A stretch of 16,187 bases of DNA from positions 1 through 16,187 of the forward strand of contig JAHRWC010000036.1 in the NCBI GenBank assembly GCA_019090365.1, read 5' to 3'. Made by a program: the position numbers and the translations under genes. The stretch comes from Flavobacteriaceae bacterium (GTDB taxonomy: Bacteria; Bacteroidota; Bacteroidia; Flavobacteriales; Flavobacteriaceae). Below the pieces are notes generated by a model. That model did no database searches. It saw only the letters and a list, made by a program, of their open reading frames with translations, and had not been told where the DNA came from. Below are positions 1 to 9,144 of this stretch, piece by piece. Numbering within the stretch: position 1 is the stretch's first letter; each line of letters starts with the position of its first letter.

Positions 1-170
1 GTTAAGCCAAAGGTACTTTCCATGACTAAGAATACTGCGAGCATACTTACAATAAGTCCAACTTGAAAGAAAAATCTAGAATTCCATTTAATACTTACAC
101 TCTTTTTATCTTCTCTCTTTGAAAATGTTTTTGGATGGTCATTTGTCAAATTACGTTTAGATGATTTCAT
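1..170 (-). CDS. Energy transducer TonB-like protein, N-terminal part only (runs off the left edge)
   Basis: The minus strand reads an ATG-initiated frame from base 170 to the window edge, giving 56 codons with no stop. The protein opens with a basic, polar cytoplasmic stretch of about 27 residues (MKSSKRNLTNDHPKTFSKRE, then DKKSVSIKW). A single hydrophobic segment follows, containing RFFFQVGLIVSMLAVFLVME. This resembles the start of the TonB-like gene at 286-1008 (MLFFQLGMILMLLITWQAIE), including the FFQ-G pattern at the beginning of the membrane anchor, so I infer a paralogous energy transducer. The C-terminal receptor-binding domain would lie outside the window and cannot be checked. A terminator separates it from the upstream tonB, so it should have its own promoter in about 171-222; I see no good TAnnTTTG element there. 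Confidence 0.7.
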   Translation of the reverse strand, partial: MKSSKRNLTNDHPKTFSKREDKKSVSIKWNSRFFFQVGLIVSMLAVFLVMESTFGL

Positions 171-222
171 ATTATATATGTTTAAGAGTTAATATATATG
201 ATATCAATACAAGGGTTATGCC

Positions 223-266
223 AAAAAAAAAATCCCGCTTTTCAACCTAAAGTTAAAAGCGGGATT
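223..266 (-). terminator. Intrinsic terminator after tonB
   Basis: Bases 231-242 (aatcccgctttt) and 255-266 (aaaagcgggatt) form a perfect 12-bp stem around a 12-base loop. Read on the minus strand the stem is followed by ten consecutive T residues (complement of A223-A232), the classic Rho-independent layout. It lies 19 bases past the tonB stop codon and probably ends the ruvA-to-tonB transcription unit. Confidence 0.9.
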
Positions 267-285
267 TTAAATATTATTTTAAAAC

Positions 286-1008
286 TTAATCCATTACTTG
301 GAATAAGATTGGAAGCGAATATAATACACCTACAGATCTTCCTCTTTGTTTTCCTGGAATCATTTTTGGAAGTGCTTTTACCACTTTTACAGCTTCTTGC
401 TCTAATTTTGGATGCGGTGCACGTGCACGAACATTTACAACATTTCCACTTTTATCAATTTTAAATTGAACTGAAATACGCTGTCTTCCTTCTAAACCAA
501 GATCACCAGCTAATTCAGTATTAAACTTTTTATTTACAAATGCAGCAATCTTATCAGACATACATTTTTTCTTTGCATTGTTATTTCCTGCATTTTCACA
601 ACCAGGGAATACAGGTACATTTTCAATAACTGCGAAAGGTACATCTGCAATTTCTTCTTCTACTTCTTCTTCAATCTCTTCGATTTCTACTATTTCTTCT
701 TCTTGATTTGTTTCAGTAGACTCAATTATAGTTTCCTCTATTTCTTCTTCATCTTCAACAACCTCAATAACTTCAGGAGCTGCTGGAGGTGGAGGTGGAG
801 GTGGTGGAGGCGTTATATTATCGGTAATTGGAATATCTTCCTCTAATTCATCACCTACATCCACTAAACCAGTATCGATAGCAGATCTATCATACGATTT
901 ATATTCAATGGCTTGCCAAGTTATTAATAGCATTAAAATCATTCCTAATTGGAAGAAAAGCATGCTTCTACGATTTAAATCTGCTTTGGGATTTTTTTTA
1001 GGTTCCAT
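286..1008 (-). CDS. tonB: Energy transducer TonB
   Basis: This 240-residue protein has the TonB layout. A short basic N-terminus leads to one membrane anchor at about residues 16-35. A periplasmic linker holds nine consecutive prolines (67-75) and a very acidic Glu-rich stretch (about 80-121), then comes a C-terminal TonB domain at about 125-240. The family hallmarks are VPVFPGCE (131-138), a second Cys at 149 followed by the MSDKI turn, and the KIDKSGNV strand-turn (184-190). In the known mechanism TonB couples ExbB/ExbD and the proton motive force to outer-membrane receptors; which receptor this copy serves cannot be told. Bacteroidota usually carry many TonB paralogues, and another begins just downstream. 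It starts 56 bases after the vanZ-like gene and ends at a strong terminator, so it is probably last in that operon. A weak promoter-like element in the gap could add separate expression. Confidence 0.9.
   Translation of the reverse strand: MEPKKNPKADLNRRSMLFFQLGMILMLLITWQAIEYKSYDRSAIDTGLVDVGDELEEDIPITDNITPPPPPPPPPAAPEVIEVVEDEEEIEETIIESTETNQEEEIVEIEEIEEEVEEEIADVPFAVIENVPVFPGCENAGNNNAKKKCMSDKIAAFVNKKFNTELAGDLGLEGRQRISVQFKIDKSGNVVNVRARAPHPKLEQEAVKVVKALPKMIPGKQRGRSVGVLYSLPILFQVMD
784..810 (-). repeat. Short-period repeat encoding the TonB proline run
   Basis: On the plus strand this stretch is a run of GGA and GGT triplets, partly as the hexamer GGAGGT. On the minus strand it encodes nine prolines (residues 67-75) of the TonB linker. 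Being in-frame triplets, gain or loss of units would change linker length without a frameshift. Confidence 0.75.
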
Positions 1009-1064
1009 AATAGAGTTTTAATAGTGTTGCTAAAATATATAAATTCTACTGTAAATAAAATATT

Positions 1065-1472
1065 TCAAGAATTAAATCTGATTTTAACTTTTAAAAATAT
1101 TAAAAAACCTAATAATGTTCCTACACTATTAGCTATAATATCCAGAAAATCAGCATCTCTTGATTCAATAAACAGTCCTTGTGATATCTCAATTATTATG
1201 CCATAAACCACACAGCTAATAACAGTAATACTTATTAATTTTGAATTAATTTCTTGACTTTTTTGTATAAAAATGATATTTAGCCAAATAAAAGCAAGAA
1301 TAGAATGTATTATTATATGCAATAATTTATCGATTGGAATACCTAAATCAATTAGATTTAGTTTTCCAGTTGAGGGTAATAAAAAAGCGATAGTAACTAG
1401 AATTGTGTAAAGTACTCCAATTCTAAATACAAATTTTTTAGGCACCAATGATTGCTTTATAAGCATCTGCAT
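1065..1472 (-). CDS. VanZ-like family membrane protein
   Basis: This is a small (135-residue) integral membrane protein with four predicted helices, at about 15-33, 50-69, 79-97 and 111-128. The VanZ-like signature residues are visible: an Asp-Lys with a nearby His at the start of helix 2 (DKLLH, 48-52), E-x-x-Q at the end of helix 3 (E95, Q98), and an R-D-x-D loop leading into N and G residues of helix 4 (R105, D106, D108, N115, G118). VanZ itself gives low-level teicoplanin resistance, but most members of this family have no known function, and no resistance role should be read into this copy. The ATG at 1472 lies inside gcvH, giving a 35-base overlap in another frame. An ATG at 1466, or TTG/GTG codons at 1448 and 1445, are alternative starts. 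The overlap suggests translational coupling to gcvH. Confidence 0.82.
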   Translation of the reverse strand: MQMLIKQSLVPKKFVFRIGVLYTILVTIAFLLPSTGKLNLIDLGIPIDKLLHIIIHSILAFIWLNIIFIQKSQEINSKLISITVISCVVYGIIIEISQGLFIESRDADFLDIIANSVGTLLGFLIFLKVKIRFNS

Positions 1473-1818
1473 CTAATAATTGTTCAACTTCCTCTGGGTT
1501 GCTAAACTTAATTTTAATCATCCAACCTTCACCATAAGGATCAGAATTTACTTTTTCTGGTTCAGATTCTAATGATTCATTAAATTCAATTATTTCTCCT
1601 GAAAGAGGTAAAAACAAATCAGAAACAGTTTTTACTGCTTCTACTGTTCCAAAAACTTCTTCAATATCTAAAGTTTCATCTACAGTTTCTACTTCAACAT
1701 AAACAATATCACCTAATTCACCTTGTGCAAAATCAGTTACACCAACAGTTGCAATATCGCCATCTATACTAATCCATTCGTGATCTTTTGTATATTTTAA
1801 ATTTGAAGGAACATTCAT
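1438..1818 (-). CDS. gcvH: Glycine cleavage system H protein
   Basis: This is the lipoyl-carrying shuttle of the glycine cleavage complex. It moves the aminomethyl group between the P, T and L proteins in the cytoplasm, feeding one-carbon units to tetrahydrofolate. The protein is 126 residues, the usual family length. It starts with the typical KYTKDHEW motif (8-15) and GVTDFAQ (26-32). The lipoylation site is Lys63 in VEAVKTVSD. It continues with P-x-SGEI and the [10 protein letters not shown](I)KIK motif (91-104), and ends IIGA. The start is an ATG at 1818, 24 bases after the sprA stop, consistent with the same transcript. The partner genes gcvT and gcvP are not in the window, so this is an unlinked H-protein gene, common in this phylum. 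Confidence 0.97.
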   Translation of the reverse strand: MNVPSNLKYTKDHEWISIDGDIATVGVTDFAQGELGDIVYVEVETVDETLDIEEVFGTVEAVKTVSDLFLPLSGEIIEFNESLESEPEKVNSDPYGEGWMIKIKFSNPEEVEQLLDADAYKAIIGA

Positions 1819-1842
1819 ATATATTCTTTTTTAGTTAATTTT

Positions 1843-4800
1843 TTAGTTTCCGAAATTATATCTTAACGTGATTCCACTACGTATAGTAGTTTGTGGGAAT
1901 GCAGTAGAGATTGCATATTTAGAGAATGAATGATCATAATAAAACAATGCCGTAAGGTTTTTACTTAATGCATAATCTGCAGTAAACTGAATACCATATA
2001 ATGTTTGTCCAGCAGTTGTTTGATTATTTTCTAAATCTAAATATCTTATAATCGTTTTATTATCTCTTCTTGATAAATCAAGTTTGAAGTTTAAATCACT
2101 TTTTAAAACTTTCTTTTTACCACCTAAATTTGTTGCAATTCTTAAATCCTTAATTCTATAACCAAGACCTAAGATTATTTCATTTCCTTGAATTTCGGTT
2201 AACAAATTATTTGCAAAACTTAAAGACAACGCTCTATCTTTTCTTAATTCAGCTAATATCTTTATAGAGTTCTTCATCTCAAAGTCAATTTTAATTAACG
2301 GAGAGAATTGTTCAGTTAAGTTAACATTAGATAAGATTGTTTCACTTTTAAAATTACCTGCTTGATCAACAGCATTTGGATTATTTGCATCATAATCTAA
2401 ATTTGTCTGAAACTGATTTACTGTATAACCTGCTCTATAACCATGCTGAATTGAGAATCGTTTAAATCGCTTTTTAAACCATTTAAGCTTCATTAAACCT
2501 GTATACTTTAAATCCCAATTTGGAAGCGGGATATCTCTTAAGAATCCTTTTTTCTCACTAGAGGCACTTGAACCTTTATAAGCAGATAAGAATGCTGGTA
2601 ATAAAACATCTTGACTCGTTTTACCTAATCCTATAGGGAAACCATCATCATCTAGGTTTGCAGGATCATTAATGTTTATACCTCTATCTTGAGCCAATCT
2701 ATTTGCTACTACTAGTCTATTAGCTCTAAAGTCATCAAATGCAGCAGATCCATTTTCATCACTTTTACTAAATGCTGTTTTAATTAATAAGGTAGAAATA
2801 TTAAAGTTTCCAAATGTGTTTGGAGTTAAGGCTCTATATATATCCTCTTCAACAATATAGTTTTCTGAAAAATTCTCAGAGAATACTCTATTTCCGTTGA
2901 TGTCTAATTTTAAACCAGGCAACAATTCTAAATTTGCTTGAACATCTAATTGACGGCTATCAACTTCAGTATATTGCTCATTAAACTCTGGATATAAAGT
3001 TAACCAACCCTTACGAGCCGCTAAATCTCTAACATTAGATTGACTACCAAAAGTAAATCCAGCAGTTGGTTTTAATGTACCAATAAACCCAATTGAAGGA
3101 GTATAACCTGGTAAGAAAATACCTTTATTTTCTTGATAGTTAAATTGAATTTTCTTTATGGATGTTGCAATACCAATTAAAGTATTCATTGCTTTTTGGC
3201 CTCCAGATAGAGAATTTGATGAATTCGCAGATTTAGCTCCATCTTTACCATTTTCTGTCGCAAGAGCTTTTCCATCATCTTCAGATGAAGGCTTTAACGT
3301 TCCTTCATCACCAACTTTTCTAGTACTTGCATTTTTATTCTTTTTAATTTTCTTAAGACCAATATATCTATAGAATCCTTTCATATCAATATTTGAATTG
3401 ATACGATGCGTTCTTGCATTTTGTATTGAGTTACCTAAGTCAAAATATGCTGGAGTTCCATTTTCATCTGGATTAGGAATATTACTTAGTAATTCACTTC
3501 CGTCTTGCCATTGGAAATCACCTGTATATGAATAAGTTGCTCTAATAAACTTTAAGAAAGGGAACTTATTAAATGGTAAGTCATAATTTACTTGCAATGA
3601 CTGCGCATGTCTATTAGGATCACCTACATCAAAGAAACCATCCCAAATCCCTATTTCGTTATCTACATCATAATTTATAGATCCATCAGGATTTACTTCT
3701 TCAGTAATGTAGTTATTAATAATTCTATTATTAGAAGAGTCAAAATTAAAACGTAAAGATTTAGTTAAGTTATAATTGATAGTATATTGCCAATCAAATA
3801 AAAAGTTACGTTGATATAAAGTTGGCACTCCAATATTTCCAGCTTCTAAATTTAATTCCCTAAACTTTTGCTCATTGTATTGACGAACAATATTTGAACT
3901 TACCGAAATATTTGAAGGCGCATAATTAAAGTTTAAGTCTTTTAAGAACTGCCAATACTTCCCGTTAAATAATGAATCATTTTTCTTAAATGGCTCAATC
4001 GTTTTTGGAGTAAAATTATAATTATACGTTGCTCCTACTCTCACATTTTTATCAACTGCATCTTCTATTTCAAAATCATGATGATCTATTTGATTGTATG
4101 AATAAGAGAACGTTAAATTTTCTACATCGTACATTCTAGGTTTTTTATCTCCTGTTCTATCTTTTCTAACACCAATGAAATTAATGCTTTGTCTTTTGGT
4201 GTAATCTACAGACTGCTCTTCAATTTTATCTTTTTCGGCAGAATCTGTAATTCCATCTAACCTAGTTTCCAATTCAATATCTTGAAATTCAGGATCGTAT
4301 TGAGGAGTAATTAATTCTTCTGAACGACCATAATTAAATGGTAATTGAATTCCCCATTTTTTAGGTAATAATTGCCCTAAATTTAAATTAGTAACAACAT
4401 CGTAAAGTTGAACATCTTCACGACTTCTTTCATTTGGACCTTGTTCTATTGAACCGAAACCAATTGTACTTCTTCTTCCTGCGGCACTCACTGTTGCAAA
4501 ATCTGCAATATTAGCATCCATACTTGCTACAGCTGCCCATCCTCCTTGATTTTTCAATTCTGAAAGACGTAATTCATTGAACCAAACTTCACCGCAAATG
4601 TCTTCATTTGTTAGCGTGTTTTTCATACCTAACATAATGTTACGAACATTACCAAAACTTGGATTTCCTTTAATACCTATTCTAAGTTCATTTTCCGGTC
4701 CAGAATATCCTGTAGATAATCTATCATCAGATTGGTTTACATATGAAACCCCTGTGTTAGGATCTGCTGTTAACCCTCCACCTAATGCAAGAGATTTAAC

Positions 4801-7800
4801 TTCTTGTAATAGTTTTAAAGGTAAATTAATTCTGTTTTCTATAGGCCAGATTTCTTCTGGATCTGTAGTTCCTTGCATACTCGTATCAAAAGGAATGTCG
4901 GTTGGATTTAAAGGAATTTCAATTTCATAGAAATTTTGTGATAAATCATTACCAATTCTAATAAAAGCGGTCATGTCACCATCACCAATTCTACTTTGAC
5001 AACTAGATGGATCATCTATTGCTTCTGCATGGACAAATAACTCAAGATTTTCGTATTGACGCATATCAATACTATAATTTTTATATACTCCTCTTGCATC
5101 ACCAGGCTCTAAACCTTTAACTCTTAAAGATAAAGATTGCTCATTTTGACGAATTAAATTGTTATTGTTGTTTAATTCTTCTCTAATAACTCCTGGAGGT
5201 AATCTATAAGGAATAGGTGATCTATTTTCATCCTCTTCTATACTTACTGAACGATTTTCGAAAAATGTATCATCATCTGAAGGATCATCAACACCATCTA
5301 ATGTTTGTGTATATCTTCTATAATCACCTCTTACAAGATCTAAGGTTCCAAAACGAAGTATTGTACTTTCTTCAAATCCAGAAACATACATACGCATAAA
5401 ACGTATTGATCTGAAATCTGCAGCCCCATTAATAACGTCAGTTGGTTCGCTAATAGGAATCTTAAATTGAATCCATCTAACAGGAAGTACATTATTATCT
5501 TCAGTGGTAACTTCCAATTCTTTTATTTGAGCAACAAAAGGATCGTTTGCAGTTAAACCATTTCTAATATCTACTTCATATTCGAAATAACTATCAATCG
5601 TATTCATGGTATTATCACGGTTGATATCCTCTACATCGGGTTGTGATGTTGAACCTCTATCTGTATTAGACAATTCAACAGGTGAATTACCCTCTACTCC
5701 GTTGTACCTAGCATATCTATTGACAATAGAACCTTCTGCTTGTAAGAAATATTGGTAGTTATCTCTTGCAGGATCATCTCCAGCAAACTGAGATACAATT
5801 GAATTAATAGTTGGATCTGGATCACTAGCTTCATTACTATCATTTTCACCATCATATCCAACATCTTGATTGGTTCTTTCTTGTCCTTCTGTATCAAAAG
5901 CATAAACTAATGATTGACTAGTTGGAACTCTACCCCATTGTGTTGGTAAAGTATTTGTAGTACTTCCATCATCAGGTAGACCATTTTCATATTGTTTTCT
6001 ACCATCTTTTAATATATCTTCTGATATATTACCTAGATTGAAAAATAATTTACCACTTCCTTGACTATCATCATGCGCATAAGGATCCATTACCCAAAAT
6101 TCAATAAACTCAACATTTGATCGCTCAAAATCTGTTGTAGTTAATTGTCTTGAAATTCCTGCAAAATTATCTTGAGGATCAGGTAACGTATTTTGATCGC
6201 CATCATTTAATGCTGCTGGATTAAAGTTATATGGTCCACGTTCTCTTGGGTTATACACTAAATCTAATGTAAATAATGCTTGTGTTTGCCCTTGAACAAT
6301 ATCTTGATTAGGAAATATTTCATCTCTAAATACTCTACGTGTAAAAGGAGAAGAAAGATCTTCATCGTTTATACCACTTGGTCTTTGACTACTATAGAAA
6401 ATAGGGTCAATAGTATACCAAGATAAATCAGCTCTTTTATAATTATATTCTAAGCTTTGAGGATTATTTACTAATTCACCTCCAAAATTATATGGCGAAC
6501 TAGATAAGAACCAACTTTGTGGTGAACTAATATCTAATTCTGTTTGCGAAGCTTCAAAGTCATCTACATAAACTGTTGTCTTTCCTCCAAAATCTGAAAC
6601 CTTAGGAGCTCCTGGAATTAAATAAGCAAACTCCCCACGTAAAGAAACATTAGATTCTACATCTGTATCTATATTAGGTAATTTATTTACTAACCGTGTT
6701 AAGAAAGGAACTTCTGTAGAATACGTTGTATTTAAACCTAAAATAGTATTGTTTATAGGTTCTGCATTATATGAAGATTTCTGAGTTAACGGACGCTCAT
6801 TTAAATTTAAATAAGTTGCTCCAATTTGAAAATTCTCATTGAATTTATGTTCAACATTTAATCCCGTAAAACGTTTTGTTTGTTGACCAAATAAAGTATT
6901 ATTCTCAGTAGTAATATTAATTGGAGTATTTGAATTTTGTAAAGAAGGATCTAAAATTTGAACCCTACCTAATTGGTAATTCACAGTATAATCTACACCT
7001 TCAACTAAAGTTCTACCTCCTGCAGTTACGGTAACAGATCCCTGAGGAACATTAAATGCTCCAATTGAAATACCATCTGCTCCAGTGGATTTATAAGAAC
7101 CTTTTAATTGGAATTTATTCTTATCACTATCTTCTTGCTCTGCCTGAGTTTTAGTAGAAGTATATAATGATCTAAATACATACTTATTCTGATTGGCATT
7201 ATAGGTTGTTGGAATGTCATAATCTTCCGGACCTCCAATTGTATTATCTAATTTCTCAAATAAATGAGATCCAAATGGTTCAATTGTAGTAAATATAATT
7301 CGTCCATTTTGAGAATCAACCGTAACTCCATCAATAAAATCGAAGAATCCATCTCCTTCTTGTTGTGGATCGTTATTGAAATTTAAACGATCTAAATTAA
7401 AAACTCTTAATAATGTTGTATTGGATACATCTTCTGGTAAATCAGTAGCAGGAAATTGAACACTTCCAGCTGCTTCAGAAATATAATTTAAAGGTGAAGG
7501 ATCTGTATAAAGGATATTTAATCTGAAATCTTCACGTTCTAATTGAAAAGCACCTAATGGATATATGTTTTTCATCATAATATCCCAAACTGGTTCTTCT
7601 ACATTTGTAATACTACTCTTAAGAAGTTTTACAACAAGGTTTTGAGGAATACCGTCAATTTGTTCATCTGTACCATCATTAAGTGTTCCTCCTGTTGCAT
7701 CTACACCATCATTTGAAAATTCTCCAACTTGATATACATTTCCATTTACTGTAAATTGGAAAGAAACACCTAATATTTCATCATTACTCAAACGTTGATT

Positions 7801-9141
7801 TAATGAAATATATCCTAATTGTGTATCAAGCTCATATTCGTTTTGACGTAATTTTCTTGCATTTTCTAAACCAACATAATCAAGACCATCTCTTACTTGA
7901 ACTCCACTAAAACCAGATTGAACTGTTGCTACATCTCTAATAGCAGGTGTTAACACACTTTGTACTGAAGAATTATCAATTCCAAAAGGGTTAAAATCAT
8001 TATTAGCATTATCTGGATAGGCAGTACTTGCAGCATTTATAAATCCTCCTGGAGGTACTTGTAAACCTATATTCTCTGTGTTTGACTCACCAATATCCTG
8101 AAGTGCTACAATATTTCTAACGTTTTCAATATTATTATTTCTATTGGTTATCCAAACCTCTGCTCTTGTAATCTGAACGTTAGAATTAATAAAAGGATAT
8201 TGCCCAAGACTTTTATCGTAATTATCTCTAAAGTAATGTGCTAAGAAAAAGTGACGGTTTTCATCATAATCTAAAGCAAAAATATCGAACTCAGTTACTG
8301 TAGCTCCACCCTGGGCAACAACAGAACGTGTTTCAGATTTTTGTTCAGAAAATACTCCTGTAATCGTAGTTTTACCAAATTGTAATTCAGTTTTAACACC
8401 AAATAAACTTTGTGCTCCTTGAATTAAAGAACTATTTAAAGGCATACTTACATTTCCTACTTCAATCTTTTGAATAATATCATCCTCTGTTGGAGTATAT
8501 TCTAATTTGATTTGATTTTGAAAATCAAAGGTAGATTGTGTGTCGTAATTTGCTGTTATTTGAAGTCGTTCACCAACTTTCCCTAATAAACTTAAACTAA
8601 TACGTTGATCGAAATCAAAGGTTAGGTTTTTCCTGTTTCTTGGTGAAAATGCTGGATTATCTTGTTTAGAGAATAAAATACCCAAATCCATTTCTACACT
8701 ACCTTGAGGAATTACTTCAATGGTATTTCCACCAAAAATAGATTCAAAAAAGTTTGAATTGATATAAAATGTTGGCAACAAGTTTTTTTGTAATTCTTCT
8801 GCTCCTTCTTTTCTACCATCTGCAGCATCTATCTTTTCTTTGAAGTAAGCTTTCATTTGTTCCTTTCTAACTAACTCTTCATATTCATCTGGAGTTAATA
8901 TTAAAGGATGAGTAATTGTAAAACTACCGAGTGTTTTTGTATATATATAACGCTCCGTAATGGGATCGTATGTATATAAGTCTTGAATACTTTGAGGAGT
9001 AGGAAGGTCCATTCTTCCCATTGAATATCCAGTACTTGTTGAGTCTTGTGCCTGGGTGATAGTTACACTACCAGTCATAATACTTAAAACTAAAATGAGC
9101 TTGAAAAAGCTATGCTTGAAATTGTTTTTTTTTGCGTTCAA
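1843..9141 (-). CDS. sprA: Cell surface protein SprA, type IX secretion outer-membrane translocon
   Basis: At 2,432 residues this is by far the largest gene here and matches the roughly 2,400-residue SprA/Sov family. In Flavobacterium johnsoniae, SprA forms a giant 36-strand outer-membrane barrel that exports proteins carrying type IX signals, including gliding adhesins. The N-terminus is a signal peptide: basic residues, the core FFKLILVLSIMTG, and likely cleavage after TQA (residue 31). The body is rich in alternating beta-strand patterns, with long DQNT/DDPSDD-type loops, and it ends in an aromatic outer-membrane strand (LRYNFGN). A charged low-complexity stretch occupies about residues 1930-1984. 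The start is a TTG at 9141. It is the only plausible start after the in-frame stop at 9145-9147 that keeps the signal peptide, since the next ATG is residue 22. It lies three bases after ruvA, suggesting reinitiation. Other type IX genes are not in the window. Confidence 0.97.
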   Translation of the reverse strand: MNAKKNNFKHSFFKLILVLSIMTGSVTITQAQDSTSTGYSMGRMDLPTPQSIQDLYTYDPITERYIYTKTLGSFTITHPLILTPDEYEELVRKEQMKAYFKEKIDAADGRKEGAEELQKNLLPTFYINSNFFESIFGGNTIEVIPQGSVEMDLGILFSKQDNPAFSPRNRKNLTFDFDQRISLSLLGKVGERLQITANYDTQSTFDFQNQIKLEYTPTEDDIIQKIEVGNVSMPLNSSLIQGAQSLFGVKTELQFGKTTITGVFSEQKSETRSVVAQGGATVTEFDIFALDYDENRHFFLAHYFRDNYDKSLGQYPFINSNVQITRAEVWITNRNNNIENVRNIVALQDIGESNTENIGLQVPPGGFINAASTAYPDNANNDFNPFGIDNSSVQSVLTPAIRDVATVQSGFSGVQVRDGLDYVGLENARKLRQNEYELDTQLGYISLNQRLSNDEILGVSFQFTVNGNVYQVGEFSNDGVDATGGTLNDGTDEQIDGIPQNLVVKLLKSSITNVEEPVWDIMMKNIYPLGAFQLEREDFRLNILYTDPSPLNYISEAAGSVQFPATDLPEDVSNTTLLRVFNLDRLNFNNDPQQEGDGFFDFIDGVTVDSQNGRIIFTTIEPFGSHLFEKLDNTIGGPEDYDIPTTYNANQNKYVFRSLYTSTKTQAEQEDSDKNKFQLKGSYKSTGADGISIGAFNVPQGSVTVTAGGRTLVEGVDYTVNYQLGRVQILDPSLQNSNTPINITTENNTLFGQQTKRFTGLNVEHKFNENFQIGATYLNLNERPLTQKSSYNAEPINNTILGLNTTYSTEVPFLTRLVNKLPNIDTDVESNVSLRGEFAYLIPGAPKVSDFGGKTTVYVDDFEASQTELDISSPQSWFLSSSPYNFGGELVNNPQSLEYNYKRADLSWYTIDPIFYSSQRPSGINDEDLSSPFTRRVFRDEIFPNQDIVQGQTQALFTLDLVYNPRERGPYNFNPAALNDGDQNTLPDPQDNFAGISRQLTTTDFERSNVEFIEFWVMDPYAHDDSQGSGKLFFNLGNISEDILKDGRKQYENGLPDDGSTTNTLPTQWGRVPTSQSLVYAFDTEGQERTNQDVGYDGENDSNEASDPDPTINSIVSQFAGDDPARDNYQYFLQAEGSIVNRYARYNGVEGNSPVELSNTDRGSTSQPDVEDINRDNTMNTIDSYFEYEVDIRNGLTANDPFVAQIKELEVTTEDNNVLPVRWIQFKIPISEPTDVINGAADFRSIRFMRMYVSGFEESTILRFGTLDLVRGDYRRYTQTLDGVDDPSDDDTFFENRSVSIEEDENRSPIPYRLPPGVIREELNNNNNLIRQNEQSLSLRVKGLEPGDARGVYKNYSIDMRQYENLELFVHAEAIDDPSSCQSRIGDGDMTAFIRIGNDLSQNFYEIEIPLNPTDIPFDTSMQGTTDPEEIWPIENRINLPLKLLQEVKSLALGGGLTADPNTGVSYVNQSDDRLSTGYSGPENELRIGIKGNPSFGNVRNIMLGMKNTLTNEDICGEVWFNELRLSELKNQGGWAAVASMDANIADFATVSAAGRRSTIGFGSIEQGPNERSREDVQLYDVVTNLNLGQLLPKKWGIQLPFNYGRSEELITPQYDPEFQDIELETRLDGITDSAEKDKIEEQSVDYTKRQSINFIGVRKDRTGDKKPRMYDVENLTFSYSYNQIDHHDFEIEDAVDKNVRVGATYNYNFTPKTIEPFKKNDSLFNGKYWQFLKDLNFNYAPSNISVSSNIVRQYNEQKFRELNLEAGNIGVPTLYQRNFLFDWQYTINYNLTKSLRFNFDSSNNRIINNYITEEVNPDGSINYDVDNEIGIWDGFFDVGDPNRHAQSLQVNYDLPFNKFPFLKFIRATYSYTGDFQWQDGSELLSNIPNPDENGTPAYFDLGNSIQNARTHRINSNIDMKGFYRYIGLKKIKKNKNASTRKVGDEGTLKPSSEDDGKALATENGKDGAKSANSSNSLSGGQKAMNTLIGIATSIKKIQFNYQENKGIFLPGYTPSIGFIGTLKPTAGFTFGSQSNVRDLAARKGWLTLYPEFNEQYTEVDSRQLDVQANLELLPGLKLDINGNRVFSENFSENYIVEEDIYRALTPNTFGNFNISTLLIKTAFSKSDENGSAAFDDFRANRLVVANRLAQDRGININDPANLDDDGFPIGLGKTSQDVLLPAFLSAYKGSSASSEKKGFLRDIPLPNWDLKYTGLMKLKWFKKRFKRFSIQHGYRAGYTVNQFQTNLDYDANNPNAVDQAGNFKSETILSNVNLTEQFSPLIKIDFEMKNSIKILAELRKDRALSLSFANNLLTEIQGNEIILGLGYRIKDLRIATNLGGKKKVLKSDLNFKLDLSRRDNKTIIRYLDLENNQTTAGQTLYGIQFTADYALSKNLTALFYYDHSFSKYAISTAFPQTTIRSGITLRYNFGN

Positions 9142-9144
9142 TTT

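Noticed and set aside
198..464. Plus-strand open frame over the tonB terminator and 3' end
   Set aside because: It runs through the terminator hairpin and is antisense to the conserved TonB domain.
1015..1060. Promoter-like TATATTTT with an upstream T-rich stretch before tonB
   Set aside because: The last base of the -7 element and the G of the -33 element are missing; in such AT-rich DNA this is expected by chance.
4577..4930. Plus-strand open frame inside sprA, and similar ones at 3158-3373 and 5217-5399, plus a minus-strand frame at 5694-5903
   Set aside because: All are shadows of a continuous 2,432-codon gene; none has a promoter or recognisable protein features.
9125..9133. Possible frameshift at a nine-base homopolymer near the sprA start
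   Set aside because: The other two upstream frames offer no better start, and the downstream frame gives a clean signal peptide, so no error need be assumed.
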